Assembly: GCF_005889725.1 (NCBI RefSeq)
Contig: NZ_VCKX01000067.1
Span: 1-47,094, forward strand
DNA length: 47,094 bases
From: Nonomuraea zeae
GTDB taxonomy: Bacteria > Actinomycetota > Actinomycetes > Streptosporangiales > Streptosporangiaceae
Direction of reading: 5' to 3'
The notes below the pieces were generated by a model, which saw only the letters and a list, made by a program, of their open reading frames with translations, was not told the origin of the DNA and made no database searches. Below are positions 41,319 through 47,094 of this stretch, in pieces (the stretch's first letter is position 1; each line of letters begins with the position of its first letter). Made by a program: the position numbers and the translations under genes.

Positions 41319-42311
41319 GTGGCCGGTAGCGGAAGTGCTCACCTCCGTCCTCGTGACGAGGTGCTGCTGCGGGTGGAGGATCTGGTCGTGGAGTTCCCCG
41401 CCGGACGTGGCCGCACCGTGAGGGCGGTCTCCGGGGTGAGCTTCGACCTGGCGCGCGGCGAGACGCTGGGCATCGTCGGGGAGTCCGGCTGCGGCAAGTC
41501 GAGCGCGGCCAGGGCACTCGTCCAGCTCCCGCCGCCCCGCTCGGGCTCGGTCCAGCTGGACGGCCTGGAGCTGACGACCCTGCACGGCGAGTCCTTGCGC
41601 CGGACCCGCCGCCGCCTCCAGATGATCTTCCAGGACCCGATCTCCTCGCTCAACCCGCGCCGCCGCGTCCGCGACATCGTCGGGGAGGGCCCGCGCGTGT
41701 GGAGCCTCCCCGGCGACCGGGTGGACGAGGTGCTGGAGGCGGTGGGGCTCGACCCCAAGACGGCCGCGGTACGGCGCCCGCACGAGTTCTCGGGCGGGCA
41801 GTGCCAGCGCATCTCCATCGCCAGGGCCCTGATCCTCGACCCGGAGGTGGTGATCTGCGACGAGCCGGTGTCGGCGCTGGACGTCTCGGTGCAGGCCCAG
41901 ATCCTCGGCCTCCTGGAGGACCTGAAGGATCGTTACCGCCTCACTCTCGTCTTCATCGCCCACGACCTGGCCGTGGTGAAGAACATCAGCGACCGGATCA
42001 TGGTGATGTATCTCGGCAAGGTGTGCGAGCTCGCCCCCAGTGCCGACCTGATCTCCAGGCCGGCGCATCCGTACACGCGGGCGTTGATCGCCTCGATCCC
42101 CGGTGGCGGCCTGGACCTGCCCCCGGCCGACACGCTGATCAGCGGCGAGCCGCCGTCGCCGGTCAGCCCGCCCTCGGGGTGCCGATTCCGTACCCGCTGC
42201 CCTCGGGCGGCGGCACGGTGCACCGACGAGGAGCCCCAGATCCGGCAGGTCGGCGAGAACCACTGGCTCGCCTGCCATTACCCCGCCCTGGAGGACGGGG
42301 CAGCCCTTTGA
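41319..42311 (+). CDS. Peptide-type ABC transporter ATPase (DppF-like)
   Basis: A 330-residue ATPase with Walker A GESGCGKSS, Q-loop IFQDPISSLNPRRRV, signature FSGGQCQRISIARAL, Walker B VVICDEPVSALDVS, H-loop FIAHDLAVVK, and the oligopeptide C-terminal Cys motif CRFRTRCPRAAARC. The GTG start at 41319 follows GAGGAG. It pairs with the ATPase half of the upstream fusion protein to power import. Confidence 0.92.
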   Translation: MAGSGSAHLRPRDEVLLRVEDLVVEFPAGRGRTVRAVSGVSFDLARGETLGIVGESGCGKSSAARALVQLPPPRSGSVQLDGLELTTLHGESLRRTRRRLQMIFQDPISSLNPRRRVRDIVGEGPRVWSLPGDRVDEVLEAVGLDPKTAAVRRPHEFSGGQCQRISIARALILDPEVVICDEPVSALDVSVQAQILGLLEDLKDRYRLTLVFIAHDLAVVKNISDRIMVMYLGKVCELAPSADLISRPAHPYTRALIASIPGGGLDLPPADTLISGEPPSPVSPPSGCRFRTRCPRAAARCTDEEPQIRQVGENHWLACHYPALEDGAAL

Positions 42312-42338
42312 CCGATTTGCTGCTAAGGAGCACTGTCC

Positions 42339-43562
42339 ATGGCCATTGACTTCACCCTCGCCCCCGAGCACGAGGAGATCCGCAAGCGGGTCCGCGCCTT
42401 CATCCAGGGCACGGTCGCTCCCGCCATGGAGGAGGTCAAGGAGAGCGACCGCGACGCCTACCTCAAGACCATCTTCCACCTCCGCTCCCAGGCGAAGGCC
42501 GAGGGCCTGTGGCTGCCCCACATGCCCAAGGAGTGGGGCGGGATGGGCTTGGGCCACGTGGAGCTGGCCATGGTGCAGTCGGAGGCGGCCAAGACCCGGA
42601 TCGGCCCGTGGGTCCTGAACTGCAGCGCTCCCGACGAGGGCAACACGCACACCCTGCTGCACTGGGCCACCGACGAGCAGAAGGAGAAGTACCTCCGTCC
42701 TCTTCTCGACGGCCACAAGATGTCGTGCTTCGCCATGACCGAGCCGGAAGTGGCCGGCTCCGACCCCACCCTGATCAGGACGACGGCCGTCCGCGACGGG
42801 GACGAGTGGGTCATCAACGGCCACAAGTGGTTCATCTCCAACGCCCGCCGCGCCAGCTTCGCCATCCTCATCGCGCGGACGGAGGAGGACGTCCCGGAGG
42901 GCTCACGCGGCGCCAACACCGCCTTCCTCGTCGACCTGCCCAACCCGGGCTGGAACGACGTACGCGAGGTCGAGACGATGCACGGCTCCACGGGCCACAG
43001 CGAGATCGTCATCGAGGACCTGCGCCTGCCCGACAGCCAGATCCTCGGCGGCCGGGGCAACGGCCACCGCCTGGGGCAGTACCGCCTGGGCCCGGCCCGC
43101 CTCGCCCACTGCATGCGCTGGATCTCGCAGGCCGAGACGGCCCTGGACATGATGGTCGACCGCGCGCTCAACCGCTACAGCCACGGCTCCCTGCTGGCCG
43201 AGAAGCAGGGCGTCCAGTGGCTGATCGCCGACTCGGCCATGGAGCTGTACCAGTGCAAGCTCATGGTCCTCCACGCCGCCTCCAAGATCGACAAGGGCGA
43301 GGACTTCCGTACGGAGGTGTCGATGGCCAAGCACTTCGTCGCCAACAGCCTCAACCGGATCGTGGACCGGGCGATCCAGGTGCACGGGGCTCTCGGCTAC
43401 TCGACGGACACGCCGCTGGCCAACATGTTCCAGCACGCCCGCTGGGCCCGCTTCGCCGACGGGGCCGACGAGATCCACCAGATGCGCATCGCCGAGCGCA
43501 CGATCGCCGCCTACCAGGCCACCGGCTCGACCAGCTCGGCCACCGGCGGTCTCCCCCTGTAG
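42339..43562 (+). CDS. Acyl-CoA dehydrogenase family protein
   Basis: A 407-residue flavoprotein close to the ACAD10/11-like branch: FAMTEPEVAGSDPTLIRTTA in the flavin-binding region, VHGALGYSTDTPLANMF and ARWARFADGADEIHQMRIAE at the C-terminus. It is larger-substrate-like, but specificity is unknown. AAGGAG precedes ATG 42339, 27 bases after the ATPase stop, so it is probably in the importer operon and its substrate may derive from what the transporter brings in. The stop codon TAG lies inside a 14-bp tandem repeat. Confidence 0.87.
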   Translation: MAIDFTLAPEHEEIRKRVRAFIQGTVAPAMEEVKESDRDAYLKTIFHLRSQAKAEGLWLPHMPKEWGGMGLGHVELAMVQSEAAKTRIGPWVLNCSAPDEGNTHTLLHWATDEQKEKYLRPLLDGHKMSCFAMTEPEVAGSDPTLIRTTAVRDGDEWVINGHKWFISNARRASFAILIARTEEDVPEGSRGANTAFLVDLPNPGWNDVREVETMHGSTGHSEIVIEDLRLPDSQILGGRGNGHRLGQYRLGPARLAHCMRWISQAETALDMMVDRALNRYSHGSLLAEKQGVQWLIADSAMELYQCKLMVLHAASKIDKGEDFRTEVSMAKHFVANSLNRIVDRAIQVHGALGYSTDTPLANMFQHARWARFADGADEIHQMRIAERTIAAYQATGSTSSATGGLPL

Positions 43563-43637
43563 CCCGGCCCCTGTAGCCCGACCCCTGCGGCCTGGTGCCC
43601 GGCCCTTGCGACCCCGCACCTGTACCCCGGCCCCTGT
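43554..43637. repeat. Degenerate 14-bp C-rich tandem repeat across a stop codon
   Basis: CCCCTGTAGCCCGG (43554-43567), CCCCTGTAGCCCGA (43568-43581), CCCCTGCGGCCTGG (43582-43595) and further decayed copies up to CCCCTGT at 43631. The acyl-CoA dehydrogenase stop at 43560-43562 is in the first unit. Confidence 0.7.
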
Positions 43638-44410
43638 CCGTAACCTGGCACCCACCACGGTCTCCCGCCGGGACCGTGGTGGGCCGCGAGCCGCGGCTCC
43701 CCGCCTCCTCGACCGGCGCGCCTTCCTCCAGCGGGCAAGACTGGCCCTGACCGCGGGCGCGCTCCTCCCCGTGCTGGACGCCGCCCCGAGCGCCGCCGCC
43801 GCGGACGACCCCGACCAGCTGTTCAAGGCGGGCAGGTTCCCTTCCGCCGAACGCGGCTATCGACGGCTCCTGCGCACGGATCCGAAGAACGCGCACGCCC
43901 TGGCCCAGATCGGCTACATCGCCCTGCTCTCCAACCGCTTCGACGAGGCGGAGAGACAGCTCTCCGAGGCCCGCGCCCTGCAACCCGGCGACGTCGCCTC
44001 GACCCAGCGGCTGGCCGAGTGCTTCGTCCGGCAAGATCGGCTCAGCCGGGCGGTGCCGCTGCTGAAGGGTGGTCACCATCGACACCGGCGGCATCGCCAG
44101 CGGCCTCGACACCACGGTGGCGATCGCCGAGCAGGCGGGCGGCATCACCGTGGACTACGACCACCCGGTCGAGCAGCCCGGCGGCAACAAGCTCTATCTG
44201 ATCACGGCCGAGCGCGTCAGCCTGGGGCGAGCGGTCGGGCGGAACATCCGCGGCCACGCGGTCGAAAAGGTCTTTCCCGGCTTCCCCGGCCCGGGTCAGT
44301 CGGCGCTGTTCGGCTTCGACCTGATCGCCAACTTCACCCACGAGTTCTTCAAACCGTACGCGATCACCTTCGACTACACCGCCATGCACCTCACCATCAC
44401 GCGCGGGTAG
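43606..44410 (+). pseudogene. TPR / retropepsin-like aspartic protease gene, internally deleted
   Basis: The first frame has a twin-arginine-like signal (LDRRAFLQRARLALTAGALL) and two to three TPR-type helices (KAGRFPSAERGYRRLLRTD, FDEAERQLSEARALQPGD). It runs out at about 44068 after RAVPLLKGG. A different frame then gives VVTIDTGGIASGLDTTVAIA, with the DTG of an aspartic protease, to GFDYTAMHLTITRG at 44410. The beta strands expected before DTG are missing, so a deletion with a frameshift is more likely than a single-base error. From memory, intact actinobacterial relatives have a longer protease region between the two parts. No good start codon is seen after the hairpin at 43651-43683; TTG 43606 is the first in frame. 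Confidence 0.68.
43651..43683. terminator. Hairpin after the acyl-CoA dehydrogenase gene
   Basis: CCCACCACGGTC (43651-43662), 9-base loop, GACCGTGGTGGG (43672-43683): 12 perfect pairs, 88 bases after the stop. A probable terminator of the transporter operon. It falls within the open frame at the start of the next, broken gene, which suggests that gene's true start is lost or lies after it. Confidence 0.6.
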
Positions 44411-44432
44411 ACCGGATTCGCCCGGAAATCGC

Positions 44433-44493
44433 CCCGCCTCAGACGGTCACCCGGGAGCGGGCGAACGCGAAGGCCCGCCTCAGACGGTCACCC
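44433..44493. repeat. 20-bp direct repeat at the DUF6879 gene's 3' end
   Basis: CCCGCCTCAGACGGTCACCC occurs at 44433-44452 and 44474-44493. The second copy includes the minus-strand stop (44480-44482) and last codons of the DUF6879 gene; the first lies just beyond it, so the gene end was duplicated. Confidence 0.8.
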
Positions 44494-45085
44494 TGGGGGC
44501 GGGCAGCGGCACGATCTCCCGCTCGTAGTAGGTCCTGAAGTCCTCGCCCACCGCGTACAGCTTGTCGAGCTCGCCCCGGCAGGCCGCGATCACCTCGCGG
44601 TCATCGATCCGCCGGGCCCCGCTGTGGGCACCGGCCGAGTCGTACGTGACCTCGTACATCACCAGGGAGCCCAGCACCACCAGCTCCGGCAAGGGCCGGT
44701 CGATCTCGAGATCGGCCACCTCCGCCGAGTCGAGCACCCGCACCTTCTCGGCCGCCGCCACCCGCGGCGCCAGAAGATGCATCTCCCACTGCAGGTAAGG
44801 CGTGACCGGCTGCTCGACGACCCGGATCCGCCGGCGAACGACGCTCTCGGCCCGGCGGCCTGGCTTCCCTCCCGGGACCGGCCTGGCATCGACCAACTTG
44901 AGCGAGCGGTGCCAGTCGCCCTCCATCATCGCGGCCCAGCTCGGCTCCCCGGCCTGGCGGAAGCTCTGGATCCGCTCCAGCTTCCAGAACACGTCATCGA
45001 TGTTCCGGAAATTTGGCCAGAAATCATCGAGATAACCATCCGCGCTCAACACAACGCCCGGTATTTCGTGAATGCGGTCGAGCAT
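44480..45085 (-). CDS. DUF6879 family protein
   Basis: A 201-residue protein recognisable as DUF6879: NIDDVFWKLERIQSFRQAGE, then ESVVRRRIRVVEQPVTPYLQ, a run VRVLDSAEVADLEIDRPLP, and the LGSLVMYEVTYDSAGAHSGA region that ends the domain. No function is known; actinomycetes carry many copies, often next to XRE-type regulators and DUF397 proteins. Such a partner is not seen here. ATG 45085 has GGGAT upstream; an ATG at 45184 would add an unrelated Cys/Trp-rich stretch. Nearby gene decay suggests this is an unstable segment. Confidence 0.78.
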   Translation of the reverse strand: MLDRIHEIPGVVLSADGYLDDFWPNFRNIDDVFWKLERIQSFRQAGEPSWAAMMEGDWHRSLKLVDARPVPGGKPGRRAESVVRRRIRVVEQPVTPYLQWEMHLLAPRVAAAEKVRVLDSAEVADLEIDRPLPELVVLGSLVMYEVTYDSAGAHSGARRIDDREVIAACRGELDKLYAVGEDFRTYYEREIVPLPAPRVTV

Positions 45086-45400
45086 CAGGCATATCCCTTG
45101 TGGCGGCCAACAGCATGCTCCGCGAAACAACCACCAGGCGTTCGCCCTGTCCGACGGACACATCCAGCAACGCTTGCCGCTCATCTTCGCAGGTCATTCC
45201 TGCCTATCACCGCGAAGTCGCCGTTGTCGGGCATGTACCAGCAATTTTGCCCCATCAAGCCCGACATCTATCGATCCCCCGACCCAACGGCCTGCCGACG
45301 AGACGCGCCTGCGTAAGCCTGACCCGGGAGGCGTGGCGGCCCCCCGGGGCTCGGGCAGGCGGCTGGGCAAACTCCGGTGCGATGTGACACGATCGCAAAA
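45086..45400. other. Gene-free gap between DUF6879 and AraC genes
   Basis: A 315-base divergent gap of lower GC content than the coding regions around it. I see no convincing gene, RNA or hairpin. Short open frames here have no domain and weak codon bias. It should hold the promoters of both flanking genes; no clear -35/-10 pair stood out. Confidence 0.6.
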
Positions 45401-45850
45401 GTGACCAGCAGACCCGCTGCGGCGCAGCGCTTGCGGGACCTCGCGCGACTGCGCCGGGTCCGCGACCGGATCGACCGGGATTACGCGCAGCCGCTGGATG
45501 TGGAGGCGCTGGCTCGCGGGGTGCACATGTCAGCGGGGCACCTCAGCCGCGAGTTCCGGCTGGCGTACGGCGAGTCGCCGTACGGCTATCTGATGACGCG
45601 GCGCATCGAGCGTGCGATGGCGTTGCTGCGTCGTGGTGATCTCAGCGTCACCGAAGTCTGTTTCGCGGTCGGCTGCTCGTCACTGGGCTCCTTCAGCACG
45701 CGCTTCACCGAGCTGGTCGGGGTGCCGCCCAGCGTCTATCGGAGCCGGGCGGCGCGGACGACGGCAGGGATGCCGTCGTGTGTGGTGAAACAGGTGACCA
45801 GACCGAGCAGGAATCGAGAAGCGCCGGTCTCCGAGGCACGCCTAGTCTGA
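45401..45850 (+). CDS. AraC-family transcription regulator, short form
   Basis: A 149-residue protein consisting mainly of an AraC DNA-binding domain: RVRDRIDRDYAQPLDVEALA, first helix-turn-helix GVHMSAGHLSREFRLAYGESPYGY split over HTH1, and VTEVCFAVGCSSLGSFSTRF as HTH2, ending VGVPPSVYR. It has no ligand-binding N-terminal domain. Such short regulators are commonly followed by a VOC protein gene, and one is present 199 bases downstream. The start is GTG 45401; GTG 45377 is an alternative. Confidence 0.88.
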   Translation: MTSRPAAAQRLRDLARLRRVRDRIDRDYAQPLDVEALARGVHMSAGHLSREFRLAYGESPYGYLMTRRIERAMALLRRGDLSVTEVCFAVGCSSLGSFSTRFTELVGVPPSVYRSRAARTTAGMPSCVVKQVTRPSRNREAPVSEARLV

Positions 45851-45855
45851 GCGTC

Positions 45856-45897
45856 ATGGGCATCGCCATTCACGCTTCACCCTGGACGACTCCCTGA
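45856..45897 (+). pseudogene. Possible remnant of a VOC protein start
   Basis: Six bases after the araC stop an ATG opens MGIAIHASPWTTP and stops. The first residues look like the start of the VOC protein (M-x-I-x-I-H-x-S) that usually follows this type of AraC gene. The following 150 bases contain no continuing homology I can follow. Weak evidence. Confidence 0.35.
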
Positions 45898-46048
45898 CCT
45901 GCACGGTCTTCGACGACGCCGGGGTGCGCCGAATCACGACCGGCCCACGCCCGACGTGCTCAACCATGGCGCACACCCATGCACCGAAGCCCTTCCCATC
46001 CAGCTAGACATATCGGGTCGATCGCGACCCACGACTTCAGGAGCGACC

Positions 46049-46405
46049 ATGACCGGCTCTTCCACCCAAGGCATCAAGACCGTCCTGCACCCGGTGTCCG
46101 ACCTGGAGAAGGCCAAGGCGGTGTACGCCGCCCTGCTCGGCGTGGAGCCGACGGCCGACTCGTCCTACTACGTCGGTTTCGAGGCCGAGGGCCAGCACAT
46201 CGGCCTGGTGCCGGGCGGCGGGCCGCAGGGCATGACCGTCCCGGTGGCGTACTGGCACGTATCGGACATCGAGGCGAAGCTGGCCGAGGTCACCGCTGCG
46301 GGGGCCACCGTGAAGGAAGCCGCACACGACGTCGGCGGCGGCCGTCTGGTCGCCACGTTCACCGACCCTGACGGCAACATCCTCGGGCTCCTCCAGGACC
46401 AGTGA
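46049..46405 (+). CDS. VOC-family (glyoxalase-fold) protein
   Basis: A 118-residue single vicinal-oxygen-chelate domain: KTVLHPVSDLEKAKAVYAAL at the N-terminus, the second strand SYYVGFEAEGQHIGLVPGG, and FTDPDGNILGLLQ at the C-terminus, with His and Glu/Asp positions able to bind a divalent metal. AGGAG precedes ATG 46049. It may be an isomerase, dioxygenase, thiol transferase or antibiotic-binding protein. The upstream AraC protein probably regulates it. Confidence 0.87.
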   Translation: MTGSSTQGIKTVLHPVSDLEKAKAVYAALLGVEPTADSSYYVGFEAEGQHIGLVPGGGPQGMTVPVAYWHVSDIEAKLAEVTAAGATVKEAAHDVGGGRLVATFTDPDGNILGLLQDQ

Positions 46406-46489
46406 CCGCCGCCGCCCCAACTGGGGCACTGGCCCGGGGTCGCGACACCCGAGCATCAGCCCGCCTCGGACATCGACGACTATCTGTCA

Positions 46490-46673
46490 GTGCCGTGAGG
46501 CGGCATATTGAGGCGGCTCGGGCCCGTGCCGCGAGGCGGCGTGCTGAGGCGGCCCTCGAACCGGTGCCGTAAGACGGTTATTGAGGCGGCCCTCAGGCCG
46601 GTGCCTTGAGCGGCGTATTGAGGGGGCTCTCACGCCGGCGCCTTGAGACTGTGCTTGGAGCGGCACCTTGGGG
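46490..46673. repeat. Five degenerate ~37-bp tandem repeats
   Basis: Units start at 46490, 46526, 46564, 46601 and 46638, each opening with G(T/C)GCC and most containing a TATTGAGGCGGC-like core. They are 36-38 bases long, so not in one reading frame, which argues against a coding repeat. Confidence 0.75.
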
Positions 46674-46860
46674 GCGGCGCTTCGGGCGGCGCTTCGGGCC
46701 GGGACCCCAGAGAGGCGCCAGTGCCTCAGCGGACCGGCACCCTGCCCGAACAACGCCCCTGCGAACCGGCACCTCCACGGGTCGAGCTGCCCGGCCGCGA
46801 GCCGACGACACCGGGACGGTCACCGACCGACCTGCGGCCAGCTGATCCGTAGCGCGACAC

Positions 46861-46905
46861 GTCGGAGACCGGCACGTCGGAGGCCGGCACGTCGGAGGCC
46901 GGCCG
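46861..46905. repeat. Three 15-bp tandem repeats
   Basis: GTCGGAGACCGGCAC, GTCGGAGGCCGGCAC and GTCGGAGGCCGGCCG run head to tail in the gene-free right end. Confidence 0.85.
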
Positions 46906-47094
46906 CCCGGACGACCGGCTCGTTCAGGTGGGTGCGCCACGCGGCCATGCGACCGGAAGCCCAGCGCCCCCACGGCCGGCCCGAGGGACCGCAACCGCCT
47001 TGTCGCTCACATCATGCGCGACCCCGGCCAGCGTCACCTGGACAGGCACTCACCCGTCCGGCCGACGTCAGCCGGACGCGCACTCCGTCCCTCC

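Larger units (their letters stand above)
46406..47094. other. Repeat-rich region without a recognisable gene
   Basis: About 690 bases to the window end. Open frames on both strands are short, arginine/proline-rich and without domains. The region contains two tandem repeat arrays listed separately. I see no RNA gene or clear promoter. Confidence 0.6.

Noticed and set aside
38369..42311. Nickel importer (NikABCDE) reading of the family-5 transporter
   Set aside because: Nothing in the binding protein or neighbours (no urease, hydrogenase or NikR-type regulator) supports nickel; the acyl-CoA dehydrogenase argues for an organic substrate.
39255..42824. A 1189-codon open frame on the minus strand
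   Set aside because: It lies antisense to the permease-ATPase fusion, the second ATPase and the acyl-CoA dehydrogenase, all with strong motifs. Its translation is Gly/Arg/His/Val-rich without domains, a typical high-GC shadow frame.
45086..45400. Open frames of about 110-124 codons in the DUF6879-araC gap
   Set aside because: Three overlapping frames of similar length with no domain and no ribosome site; none has the third-position GC pattern of the real genes.
46490..46673. CRISPR-like array
   Set aside because: The units are contiguous degenerate tandem copies without unique spacers, and no cas gene is present.

Overview
The window is very GC-rich DNA with dense, often overlapping genes (ATGA/GTGA junctions), frequent GTG and TTG starts, and C39-transporter, CGNR, DUF6745 and DUF6879 proteins. 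This points to a filamentous actinobacterium. A Nonomuraea/Streptosporangiaceae-like origin is my guess from general gene style, not a demonstrated placement. I see no tRNA, rRNA, CRISPR array, integrase or transposase, so this looks like chromosome-arm sequence.

Layout. 1-3558: an STM4014-4013-4012-4011-type cluster (ATP-grasp, sulfatase-like hydrolase, two radical SAM proteins), cut at the left edge. 3666-7761: a CPBP membrane protease, a two-gene DUF6745 operon, and a divergent CGNR regulator / ureohydrolase pair. 7864-12432: a compact RiPP locus made of a 49-residue double-glycine precursor, an ATP-grasp ligase, a PpiC-like maturation protein, a 62-residue membrane protein and a C39-peptidase ABC exporter. 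This is the most interesting system in the window. 12436-17821: a secreted DUF4434-like protein, an SDR, a TAP-type hydrolase and an FAD monooxygenase. The monooxygenase's divergent TetR gene has decayed while its operator remains. 18293-24314: a six-gene importer with the composition and order of the rhizobial glycerol transporter glpSTPQUV. 24355-35903: two divergent LacI-controlled operons that look like uptake and oxidative breakdown of a uronic acid or aldarate. 35979-43562: a TetR gene divergent from a peptide-type importer with a permease-ATPase fusion, followed by an acyl-CoA dehydrogenase. 43606-47094: a broken TPR/aspartic-protease gene, a DUF6879 gene, an AraC/VOC pair and a repeat-rich stretch without genes.

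How the genes work together. In the RiPP locus the peptide is presumably made from the first gene, modified by the ATP-grasp and PpiC-like proteins, then cut after Gly-Gly and exported by the C39 transporter. A strong hairpin directly after the precursor gene could keep enzyme expression below precursor expression. In the sugar-acid region, two kinds of LacI-type operator sit at both outward promoters and beside the lacI gene. The enzymes (uronate-dehydrogenase-like, enolase-superfamily dehydratase, 5-dehydro-4-deoxyglucarate dehydratase) would form an oxidative uronate route to 2-oxoglutarate semialdehyde. Two oxidoreductases and an esterase-like hydrolase may prepare the substrate.

A recurring oddity is short tandem or direct repeats at the 3' ends of several otherwise ordinary genes.
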